From contig JAUSPT010000022.1 of NCBI GenBank assembly GCA_030652805.1, positions 1 to 31,784 on the forward strand: a stretch of DNA of 31,784 nucleotides. The letters run 5' to 3'. The translations under genes and the position numbers were made by a program. This DNA comes from a bacterium (GTDB taxonomy: Bacteria > JAHJDO01). Under the pieces are notes generated by a model, which searched no databases, was not told the origin of the DNA, and worked only from the letters and a program-made list of their open reading frames with translations. How positions within the stretch are numbered: position 1 is the first letter of the stretch; each line of letters starts with the position of its first letter. Below are positions 21,817 through 28,112 of the stretch, piece after piece.

Positions 21817-22492
21817 AACAATCATTCAGGCAAAAGGTTTACATAAAAAATATTCTGATGGAGAGAAGGAACTACTGGCTTTGAAAGATGTTAATCTGGA
21901 TATTTACAAAGGAGAATTTCTCTCAATTACAGGTCCTTCAGGTTCAGGGAAAAGCACACTTTTGCATATACTGGGGATATTAGATTCTCCTACAAAAGGT
22001 GTGTTGAAGTATGATGAAGCAGACATCAGCAGTATGAGCGAAGACGAGAAATCTACTCTTCGCAACAGAAAAATAGGGTTTATATTTCAGTTCTTTCACT
22101 TATTCTCTGAGCTAACAGTTATTGAGAACATAAGCCTTCCTCTGATGATAAAAAACAAGAGAAACAGGTTGTTGAACCATGAACATAGAGCTGTTGAACA
22201 TCTAGTTCAAGAGATTGGTTTGGAAAAGAGATCTCTACATAGGCCCAATCAGCTCTCAGGCGGGGAGCAGCAGAGAGTTGCAATAGCCCGCGCATTAGTT
22301 AATCAGCCTGAAATTATACTTGCGGACGAACCAACAGGTAATCTGGATAAAGAGAACAGGAAATCAATCTACAGGCTGCTCTGGGATCTCAATAAGAATA
22401 AGGGTATTACGATTGTTATTGCAACACACGATGAGGCTTTTGCTGAAACTGCTTCGCGCATGCTTAAACTTGTAGACGGCTCTATAATGTGA
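21809..22492 (+). CDS. lolD: Lipoprotein-releasing ABC transporter ATPase
   Basis: It powers the Lol permease. Walker A is GPSGSGKST, the Q-loop region is FIFQFFHLFSELTV, the signature is LSGGEQQRVAIARAL, Walker B is IILADEPTGNLD and the H-loop is ATHDEAFA. The length of 227 aa is normal. It overlaps lolC/E by 8 bp. The last 76 bases of shared sequence recur at 24930-25005; the present C-terminus (GSIM) differs from that copy (GSVTTSV), so this 3' end may have been altered by the insertion event. Confidence 0.94.
   Translation: MNKTIIQAKGLHKKYSDGEKELLALKDVNLDIYKGEFLSITGPSGSGKSTLLHILGILDSPTKGVLKYDEADISSMSEDEKSTLRNRKIGFIFQFFHLFSELTVIENISLPLMIKNKRNRLLNHEHRAVEHLVQEIGLEKRSLHRPNQLSGGEQQRVAIARALVNQPEIILADEPTGNLDKENRKSIYRLLWDLNKNKGITIVIATHDEAFAETASRMLKLVDGSIM
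22412..22487 (+). repeat. Direct repeat of the lolD 3' end, copy 1
   Basis: This segment matches 24930-25005 at 74 of 76 positions with a constant offset of 2518 bp. The differences are at 22458 (G versus A, Arg to His) and 22484 (A versus G, Ile to Val). Similarity stops at once on both sides. Confidence 0.95.
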
Positions 22493-22578
22493 TAAAAAAA
22501 TGCAAACATTTACATAGGAAATTATAGAAAAGAAGGAGATGATACGATAAAAGTCAAAATAGGTGAAAAGCTCTAGAT

Positions 22579-22762
22579 TATTGGTGGTATGATAAATATC
22601 AATAGTCTGGGGTAGATAGGTTATAGGTTGAATTTTTTGGTGGGGCTTAGTTGACCCCGGGAAGGAGATTAATCGAACCTGTAACCGAATAGTCACCATA
22701 GGCCAAGACGAGCCTGGATAGGAGGATGGTGTTCACCGACAAATAGTTCTACTCCGAAGACT
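22579..22762 (+). ncRNA. Candidate IS110 bridge RNA
   Basis: The non-coding left end folds by eye into a bridge-RNA-like plan. A basal stem pairs 22604-22615 with 22749-22762 (12 pairs, two-base bulge). It encloses stem-loop I, 22619-22629 with 22676-22686 (11 pairs, one G-U), whose internal loop carries a GGGG/CCCC hairpin (22642-22658). It also encloses stem-loop II, 22694-22699 with 22726-22731, containing AGGC/GCCT (22700-22703 and 22712-22715). A weak 5' hairpin (22579-22604) precedes. In IS621, the target- and donor-binding guides lie in two such internal loops, and the RNA sits in the same place upstream of the recombinase. Confidence 0.6.
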
Positions 22763-22785
22763 GCAACTGAAAAGGAGGAATAGAG

Positions 22786-23811
22786 ATGGGAAGGTATATC
22801 GGAGTGGATCTGCACAAGAATAACTTTACAGTGTGCTACATGAATGAGAGAGAGGAACACAAAATCCAGAGTTTCAGAGTAGATGCGGGGAGCATCGGGA
22901 TGTTTCAGAAGAGTCTTAGTAAGAGTGATGAAGTAGCTGTAGAATCGACTGGTAATACAGCATACTTTGTAAGGGAAATAGATAGTTTGGTAAAAACAGT
23001 TAAGATTATTAATCCGACACAGTTTAAGGTTATATCCCAGTCGATAAAGAAAACAGATGAGCGCGATGCGGCAACAATCGCTAGATACCTTAGCAAAGGG
23101 CTAATACCAGAGGTAAGAATGCGAAGTAAAGAAGAATCACAGGTAGCAAGTTTAATAAGCACAAGAGATAAGTTTGTAAAGCTAAGAAGTGCATTAAAGA
23201 ATAAAGTACATAATATTCTTAATGCCAACGGGATAGTCACAAAACGAGAAATATTTGGTTCAGAGAAAGGGCTTGAAAGGGTTTTAAATTTGAATTTAGA
23301 TAGTTCTTATTTATTTGAGTTGAGAATTATTGTTGATCAGATACGAAATCTGAATAAATCAATAGACGAAATAAATAAAGAGATGTCAGATAGAGGAAAG
23401 AAGATAAAAGGACATAAGAATCTAAAATCTATTACAGGCATAGGTGATATATCAGCTACGATTTTGCTTAATGCAATAGGTAATGTGAATGATTTTGATA
23501 GTGATAAGAAATTAGCTGCATATTTTGGAATAGTCCCCAGAGTATATATATCTAACCAAACAAGTCATTATGGAAGAATTACCAAGATGGGTAATAAAAT
23601 AGCTCGGACAGCCCTTGTGCAGTCAACACTCATAGCAATAAGATACAACAATTACTTAAGAAACTTTTATCTTAGACTGAAAACGAAGAAAGGTAGCGGA
23701 AAAGCAATTATTGCCACAGCAAGAAAACTGTTGGGCATAATTTATCGTACTTTAAAGAATGATTGGGTCTTTGAAAACTTTAATGAATTTACATTGGTTA
23801 CAAATAACTAA
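22786..23811 (+). CDS. IS110-family transposase (DEDD recombinase)
   Basis: The N-terminal RuvC-like domain has Asp8 in IGVDLHK, Glu53 in AVESTGN and Asp91/Asp94 in KKTDERDA, the DEDD set. A coiled-coil-rich middle (about 110-210) leads to the C-terminal Transposase_20 domain: ITGIGDISATILL, LAAYFGIVPRV, and ISNQTSHYGRITKMGN with a probable catalytic serine at Ser256. The length of 341 aa is normal, and the gene has no frameshift, so the enzyme may be active. AAAGGAGG lies eight bases before the ATG, just after the candidate bridge RNA. Confidence 0.95.
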   Translation: MGRYIGVDLHKNNFTVCYMNEREEHKIQSFRVDAGSIGMFQKSLSKSDEVAVESTGNTAYFVREIDSLVKTVKIINPTQFKVISQSIKKTDERDAATIARYLSKGLIPEVRMRSKEESQVASLISTRDKFVKLRSALKNKVHNILNANGIVTKREIFGSEKGLERVLNLNLDSSYLFELRIIVDQIRNLNKSIDEINKEMSDRGKKIKGHKNLKSITGIGDISATILLNAIGNVNDFDSDKKLAAYFGIVPRVYISNQTSHYGRITKMGNKIARTALVQSTLIAIRYNNYLRNFYLRLKTKKGSGKAIIATARKLLGIIYRTLKNDWVFENFNEFTLVTNN

Positions 23812-23817
23812 AAATGT

Positions 23818-23837
23818 CTGAAGAAATAGGTCTTCAG
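23818..23837 (+). repeat. Hairpin just after the transposase gene
   Basis: CTGAAGA (23818-23824) and TCTTCAG (23831-23837) form a perfect 7-bp stem with a 6-base loop. It lies within the presumed right end of the insertion sequence, six bases after the transposase stop. It is not followed by a T-run, so it is more likely an end-recognition or mRNA-stability structure than a terminator. Confidence 0.6.
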
Positions 23838-23876
23838 GTAGAACTAAATTTTGACTTTTAACATAGGAGCGTAAAG

Positions 23877-24743
23877 ATGTCAGATAAAGACATTTTCCCT
23901 CTGGGAATTATGGTAGGTCTTTCAGAAGACTCTGAAAAGGATTTGCAAAAAGTAAAAGATATGGGGTTCCCGACCTGTCAGATTCAGAATCCCACCGAGG
24001 AATATGTTTCTGGCCCGAAAAGCGATGAACTGTGCCAGCGGCTCAGAGATGCCATTAAACAGACAGGTGTAAAAATATCAGCTGTGTTTATTATGTATAA
24101 AGGCCATATCTGGGACAGGAAGGATGGCCCCCGCACAATAGGTCTTGTCCCTGAGAATACCAGAGCAGAAAGAACAGCGCATGCTTGCAGTATATCTGAC
24201 TGGGCGAAAAAAGCAGGTATTAATACAGTAACCAGCCATATGGGGTTTATTCCCGAAGATGCCACCAGCGGGGTGTATAAAGGTTTTATAGAGACGATGA
24301 AAGAGTTTGTGGCTTACTGCGCAAAAAACAACCAGATATTTGCTTTTGAAACAGGCCAGGAAACTCCTGTGGTTTTGAGAAGGACCATAGATGATATAGG
24401 GGCAGATAATATTGGGGTCAATCTGGATCCAGCCAACCTGCTCCTTTACGGCATGGGTACTCCAATGGAGGGTGTTGAGGCCTTTGGTGAGTTTGTGGTC
24501 AATACCCATTGTAAGGACGGAAAATGGCCAACAGAGGAAGGTAAATTGGGTAAGGAGATGCCCTTGGGACAGGGAGATGTGAACTTTCCTGAACTACTAC
24601 GGGCTCTATATGCAAAAGGGTTCAGTGGTCCGCTGACCATAGAGCGAGAAATTCATGGTGACCAGCAGAAAAAAGATATTTTGGAAGCCAAAGTTATTCT
24701 TGAAGGGATAAGAAAACAACTTGTCAATGTAGGAGTGCGATAA
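23877..24743 (+). CDS. Sugar phosphate isomerase/epimerase-like TIM-barrel protein
   Basis: This 288-aa protein belongs to the xylose-isomerase-like/AP-endonuclease-2 superfamily. Probable metal ligands are Glu158 (FAFETGQE), Asp184 (NLDPANLL), His211 (VNTHCKD) and Glu256 (LTIERE). The substrate is unknown. AGGAG at 23864-23868 is its ribosome binding site and overlaps the presumed right end of the insertion sequence. A broken Gfo/Idh/MocA oxidoreductase follows by one base; the pair isomerase plus oxidoreductase is a common sugar or inositol catabolic module. The gene itself is intact. Confidence 0.88.
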   Translation: MSDKDIFPLGIMVGLSEDSEKDLQKVKDMGFPTCQIQNPTEEYVSGPKSDELCQRLRDAIKQTGVKISAVFIMYKGHIWDRKDGPRTIGLVPENTRAERTAHACSISDWAKKAGINTVTSHMGFIPEDATSGVYKGFIETMKEFVAYCAKNNQIFAFETGQETPVVLRRTIDDIGADNIGVNLDPANLLLYGMGTPMEGVEAFGEFVVNTHCKDGKWPTEEGKLGKEMPLGQGDVNFPELLRALYAKGFSGPLTIEREIHGDQQKKDILEAKVILEGIRKQLVNVGVR

Positions 24744-24744
24744 A

Positions 24745-24929
24745 ATGTTAAAAAGCGGTCTTGTTGGTTTAGGCATGATGGGGCAGAATGCATTTAGGGG
24801 TATACTCTAAAAATCCGCATGTAGAGATAGCTGCTGTAGCAGACGAAAGAATCGAAAAACTAAAAGGTAATCTTGCCGGAGGATGAAACATTGCTAATGA
24901 TCAGGATGTTTTTGATTTCTCTAAAGTCA
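24745..24929 (+). pseudogene. Truncated, frameshifted Gfo/Idh/MocA-family oxidoreductase
   Basis: The start MLKSGLVGLGMMGQ is a Rossmann dinucleotide-binding motif with an AGGAG ribosome binding site at 24731-24735. One extra A at 24787/24788 breaks the frame; removing it restores QMHLGVYSKNPHVEIAAVAD. A TGA then interrupts after GNLAGG, and the frame resumes NIANDQDVFDFSKV. The sequence stops abruptly at 24929 where a copy of the lolD 3' end begins, so about five sixths of the usual gene is missing. Confidence 0.88.
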
Positions 24930-25019
24930 ATTGTTATTGCAACACACGATGAGGCTTTTGCTGAAACTGCTTCGCACATGCTTAAACTTGTAGACGGCTC
25001 TGTAACGACTTCTGTTTAA
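24930..25019 (+). pseudogene. Detached copy of the lolD 3' end
   Basis: It encodes the last 30 codons of a lolD gene in one frame, from IVIATHDEAFAETASHMLKL through VDGSVTTSV to a TAA at 25017-25019. It matches 22412-22487 at 74 of 76 bases. The upstream ABC ATPase core is missing. Its ending may be the ancestral lolD C-terminus, with the present lolD having acquired a new end. Confidence 0.9.
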
Positions 25020-25050
25020 TATACTTTTACCTATTTCAATAAATTAAGGC

Positions 25051-25080
25051 TTGACAATATAGTTTCTATTGTAATACTAT
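25051..25080 (+). promoter_or_regulatory. Predicted promoter of the arsR-type operon
   Basis: TTGACA at 25051-25056 and TACTAT at 25075-25080 are 18 bp apart. The -10 overlaps the inverted repeat at 25076-25101, so repressor binding there would block RNA polymerase. Confidence 0.6.
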
Positions 25081-25101
25081 ATGAGCGTATGGTCATATAG
25101 T
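25076..25101. promoter_or_regulatory. Inverted-repeat operator, probably for the ArsR-type repressor
   Basis: ACTATATGA (25076-25084) and TCATATAGT (25093-25101) are perfect 9-bp arms separated by 8 bp. AT-rich palindromes with ATATGA/TCATAT half-sites are typical of ArsR/SmtB operators. Position over the -10 and start region of the regulator's own promoter implies autoregulation. Confidence 0.75.
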
Positions 25102-25130
25102 TGCATAGTGATAGAATAGGAGGGTTACCG

Positions 25131-25499
25131 ATGAGAATTAAGAAGGCAGACCAGATATTAAAGTCCTTTGCCGATGAAACTCGGCTAAGGATCATAAATC
25201 TCCTCAGCAGATACGAATTAAATGTAACAGAACTGGGTGAAGTTCTGCAATCAAATCAATCCAATCTTTCCAAGCATCTTACTCGATTACGATTAACTGG
25301 GGTGGTATGTGATAGAAAAGACGGGCTCAACGTTTATTATCAATTAATAAAACCAGAGGGAAAGGCTTATAAAGAATTGCTTAGGATTGTCACAGTTGGG
25401 CTTGTTGGATTAGAGACGTTTAAGCAGGATTTGGACAGGCTCAAAGAAATCAGAAAGATTAGGAAAAATACAAATGCGAAAGGAGGTGATAAAAAATGA
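25131..25499 (+). CDS. ArsR-family winged-helix transcriptional repressor
   Basis: A 122-aa DNA-binding protein with the ArsR helix-turn-helix: ILKSFADETRLRIINLLSRYELNVTELGEVL, then the recognition helix QSNLSKHLTRLRLTGVV and the wing DRKDGLNVYYQL (residues about 8-75). The metal-sensing ELCVCDL motif of ArsR is replaced by ELNVTEL, and there is only one cysteine, so it does not use the classic arsenic site and its signal is unknown. The frame reaches back to 25101, but AGGAGGG at 25118-25124 selects the ATG at 25131. It overlaps the next gene by ATGA. Confidence 0.92.
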   Translation: MRIKKADQILKSFADETRLRIINLLSRYELNVTELGEVLQSNQSNLSKHLTRLRLTGVVCDRKDGLNVYYQLIKPEGKAYKELLRIVTVGLVGLETFKQDLDRLKEIRKIRKNTNAKGGDKK

Positions 25500-25825
25500 A
25501 TAGACATTTAGTGATGGCTACAGGGTTGGCGTTGAGTCTTCTGATGTGTTTTGTATCTAACATATCGCTGGCTCAAGAGGAAGAGGAGTTAGAGTCTTCT
25601 TACGGTATAGTGCGAAGCTTATCTTCTAACGAACTCGTAGTTAGAGAGTCTAATGACGACGAGGGCGAAGAAGTAGATGTCTCCTACATTATAGACACCA
25701 AGGTAGAACTCAAAAATGTGAAGGTACTGGAAGATATCGCTGTAGGTGATAGTGTCGAAATTGAGTATGTGATTAGAGACGGCAAAAAAGTGGCTAAGAT
25801 TATCTCTGTTGAGAAAGAAACTTAA
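25496..25825 (+). CDS. Small secreted protein, unknown function
   Basis: It has a clear Sec signal peptide (residues about 1-26, ending NISLAQ) and a mature part of about 83 residues. The mature part looks like a small beta-barrel: SYGIVRSLSSNELVVRE, then VSYIIDTKVELKN, then VGDSVEIEYVIRDGKKVAKII. This resembles short periplasmic OB-like domains such as DUF5666, but I could not confirm the family. An acidic loop (SNDDEGEE) could bind cations. AGGAGGTGAT precedes the start, and the ATGA overlap with the repressor gene implies coupled translation, so it is probably what the repressor controls. Confidence 0.85.
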   Translation: MNRHLVMATGLALSLLMCFVSNISLAQEEEELESSYGIVRSLSSNELVVRESNDDEGEEVDVSYIIDTKVELKNVKVLEDIAVGDSVEIEYVIRDGKKVAKIISVEKET

Positions 25826-25843
25826 TAAAGAAGACAAAGAACA

Positions 25844-25880
25844 ATGCAGCGGGGTGAGAAATCCCTTTACCCCGCTGCAT
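25844..25880 (+). terminator. Strong 12-bp hairpin after the repressor operon
   Basis: ATGCAGCGGGGT (25844-25855) and ACCCCGCTGCAT (25869-25880) pair perfectly over a 13-base loop. It lies 18 bp after the secreted-protein gene and just before the next ribosome binding site. It lacks a T-run, so it may be an inefficient terminator, a processing site or an mRNA 3'-end stabiliser. Confidence 0.55.
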
Positions 25881-25904
25881 GGCAATAAGGAGGTTTAAGA
25901 ATCT

Positions 25905-26819
25905 ATGTTAGGTATTTCCACTGCCTGTATGCCTGGACTTTCTTCTAGTTTAGATGGGTTCTTTAAGAGAAGTATAGAAATAGGCTTCGACACATTTGAG
26001 ATCGGGGTCTCTTCAGTAAAAGTATCTAAAAAGGATGTTCTGAATTGTCAGAGAAGATTGAAGTTAAAGGTAGCAAGTGTCCACAACATATTTACCGATA
26101 AGCCTGTTGATCCTGAGAATAAACGAGGGGATTTCCTCGCGTCCGCTGACGAGAAGAAAAGAGAGGAGACAATTGAACTCACCCTGGAAACAGCTAAGTT
26201 TGCTAAATCTTTAGGAGCAAGAGTAGTCGTTCTCCATGCCGGATATATTGAAGATAAAGACTTGAAGGAGAGCTGCAGAGATTTCAAGAAGAGATGGGCT
26301 GAAGGGAATACTCATTTGCAAGTGCTAAGAGAGCATTTGCGGGAAATGCGAACAAGATACGCCTACGAGTACGTGGAAAGGGTTATCAGGAGCTTAAGGA
26401 CGCTCTGCCAGAGAGATAGAGAAACTCTGTTCTGTCTGGAACCAAGAGTAAATTTTTATGAAATTCCCAGCTTGAAAGAGATGGAAGGAATATTTAACAG
26501 GATAAAAGAATATAACCTCTGCTATTGGCACGATACCGGACACTGTCAGGTTCAAGAGAATCTGGGATTAAGCAGACAAGAGGATTGGCTCAAGACTTTT
26601 AGGGAGAAAATGGTTGGGATTCATCTGCACGATGTTAGATGCCTGGAAGATCATCTCCTGCCCGGCCTGGGAGACATGGATTTCTCTTTAATCAGGAAGT
26701 ATCTATTGAAAAAGACTATTAAGGTAGTGGAAGTGGGGAGTAAGGTCTCCGAAGAGGAGTTAAGAAAAGGGGTTGATTTTTTAGGAAAGGCTGGTTTAGA
26801 ATTTTTGGCTGAGGGGTAA
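25905..26819 (+). CDS. Second sugar phosphate isomerase/epimerase-like TIM-barrel protein
   Basis: This 304-aa protein is also of the xylose-isomerase-like superfamily but is distant from the one at 23877. Likely metal ligands are Glu179 (FCLEPR), Asp210 and His213 (YWHDTGH), His242 (IHLHDV) and Glu276 (VVEVGS). A basic helical insert (about 118-155, ending EHLREMRTRYAYEYVERV) is longer than usual. AAGGAGG precedes the ATG by 11 bases. It starts a run of five closely spaced genes to the end of the window. The substrate is unknown. Confidence 0.85.
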   Translation: MLGISTACMPGLSSSLDGFFKRSIEIGFDTFEIGVSSVKVSKKDVLNCQRRLKLKVASVHNIFTDKPVDPENKRGDFLASADEKKREETIELTLETAKFAKSLGARVVVLHAGYIEDKDLKESCRDFKKRWAEGNTHLQVLREHLREMRTRYAYEYVERVIRSLRTLCQRDRETLFCLEPRVNFYEIPSLKEMEGIFNRIKEYNLCYWHDTGHCQVQENLGLSRQEDWLKTFREKMVGIHLHDVRCLEDHLLPGLGDMDFSLIRKYLLKKTIKVVEVGSKVSEEELRKGVDFLGKAGLEFLAEG

Positions 26820-26824
26820 GTTTT

Positions 26825-27805
26825 ATGCTCGAAGAATTTTACGATTGTAACGTGAGTAAGGATTTCCTGCAAGGATTTCCTCTCAAAAAGTACGGATATA
26901 CCTTTGAAGCAAGGTTAAATTGCAAGGATAGTTGGGGAAGAAAGGTAGTCTATACCGTTCTCAAGGGTGAGACTCGGAGGTTTGTCTCCACAACTTTCCC
27001 CGATGAGGAAAGGCACCTGAGATCCTTAGAGATATTTGCTCTTTTAAAGGAACGCAGGATGTTTCACCCCGAGGTATTCCAAGTTTGCAAAAAGGAGAGA
27101 ACAATCGTCTGCCATTATATAGGAGAGTTTCTTCCTCCGTTTCTGTTAGGCGAGGAAGCCTATTCTGCCATAGATGCTGTCCTCGACTACTTAGACCTGC
27201 TGGACACTATGTTTCCAAGAAAAGAGATATTTCAGATGCCGCATATCTTAAGAGGATTCCTCGAATTGAGCGAGCAATTCCCTCAACTCACCCCTTTCAT
27301 CTCAGGGACGAAAGATGTCCTTCCCAAGTTAAGAGACAAAGGCATTTGCTTTTGCTACGGTTCGGGCATTGAGGACCCTGATATTAAAAATTTTCGCATC
27401 GTCAGGTATGATGGGAAGTTTCAGGCTTTGACTACCGACTACGACTGCTGGTCGGATAGAATCAACTACTACTGGGCAATTGGCTACTTCTATGCCAGTT
27501 TGCGTTGGTTAGCTAAGGCTTCTGTTGAAGCCAGTAAAGAATGTTGTGAATATATCCTCCAGGCCATAAATACCAATGACCGAAGAGAAGAATTTATGTT
27601 CTGGCTGGGCGTTCTATCCGGCTACTGCGGATACAAAAGGACATTGAAAAAAGCTATAATTGAAGATAGAATGAATAAGTTTTACGATAAGCTGGAGATA
27701 ATCAAAGAGCTGGATGAGAAGGTTTCCCATTTAGCTGGTCGTTTGATAGAAAGCGAGGAGAAAAAAATTGCGAATCGGGATGGTCTCTACCTACCCACCG
27801 ATTGA
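26825..27805 (+). CDS. Degenerate protein-kinase/APH-like protein, unknown substrate
   Basis: I do not recognise a named family. The layout resembles the aminoglycoside-phosphotransferase/kinase fold: an N-lobe with VVYTVLKGETRRFVSTTF and a helix EERHLRSLEIFALL, then a hinge-like KKERTIVCHYIGEFLPP. A catalytic-loop-like GIEDPDIKNFRIV follows, with Asp184 and Asn189 in D-x4-N spacing, and TTDYDCW with Asp205 takes the place of DFG. The usual HGD is altered to YGSGIED. It starts five bases after the isomerase stop, so both are probably translated from one mRNA. Kinase activity on a sugar or lipid-linked sugar is a guess. Confidence 0.75.
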   Translation: MLEEFYDCNVSKDFLQGFPLKKYGYTFEARLNCKDSWGRKVVYTVLKGETRRFVSTTFPDEERHLRSLEIFALLKERRMFHPEVFQVCKKERTIVCHYIGEFLPPFLLGEEAYSAIDAVLDYLDLLDTMFPRKEIFQMPHILRGFLELSEQFPQLTPFISGTKDVLPKLRDKGICFCYGSGIEDPDIKNFRIVRYDGKFQALTTDYDCWSDRINYYWAIGYFYASLRWLAKASVEASKECCEYILQAINTNDRREEFMFWLGVLSGYCGYKRTLKKAIIEDRMNKFYDKLEIIKELDEKVSHLAGRLIESEEKKIANRDGLYLPTD

Positions 27806-27863
27806 GTGTAGTTTCTGTCCCTTACGGGAGAGCAAGGTATATTGACCTATAAAGGAGAGGGCG

Positions 27864-28100
27864 ATGGCAGATAAAGAAAGGTCTTTGGTTTATGAGGCAG
27901 ACGGAGTAGTCATCGCTTTATTTCCTGACCTATGCAATAGCTGTGGAAAATGTATTGAAAAGTGCCCTAAAAAAGCTTTGGGCTGGTCAGAGGATGCGAG
28001 GGAGAAGATAGCCATTCTGGACATCAGGCTCTGTGATGCCTGTGGAGGGTGTCAAGAAGCCTGTCCAGAGAAGGCATTGAAAGTGAAAAAAAACTTTTAG
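27864..28100 (+). CDS. 2[4Fe-4S] ferredoxin-like protein
   Basis: A small electron carrier of 78 aa with two complete CxxCxxCxxxC motifs: Cys24, 27, 30 and 34, and Cys57, 60, 63 and 67. Each is followed by Pro as in bacterial-type ferredoxins. The charged N-terminal 20 residues are not a signal peptide, so it is cytoplasmic. AAAGGAG lies before the ATG. No radical-SAM or dehydrogenase partner is visible in the window; the partner may lie beyond the right end. Confidence 0.92.
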   Translation: MADKERSLVYEADGVVIALFPDLCNSCGKCIEKCPKKALGWSEDAREKIAILDIRLCDACGGCQEACPEKALKVKKNF

Positions 28101-28112
28101 AAAGGAGGATGT

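Larger units (their letters stand above)
22512..23868 (+). mobile_element. IS110-family insertion sequence (ends approximate)
   Basis: A single DEDD transposase gene follows about 270 bp of structured non-coding DNA and is followed by a short tail, the layout of the IS110 group. No terminal inverted repeats are visible, which is normal for the family. The suggested ends are the 8-bp direct repeat ACATAGGA at 22512-22519 and 23861-23868, giving 1.36 kb, a usual size. An alternative left end near 22541 is discussed under findings. The exact core dinucleotide is not determined. Confidence 0.65.

Noticed and set aside
22512-23868. Terminal inverted repeats of the insertion sequence
   Set aside because: No matching inverted ends were found, which is normal for IS110; only a short direct repeat is present.
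24078-24509. 143-codon minus-strand frame inside the isomerase gene
   Set aside because: The plus-strand protein has clear metal-ligand motifs, and this frame has no recognisable domain.
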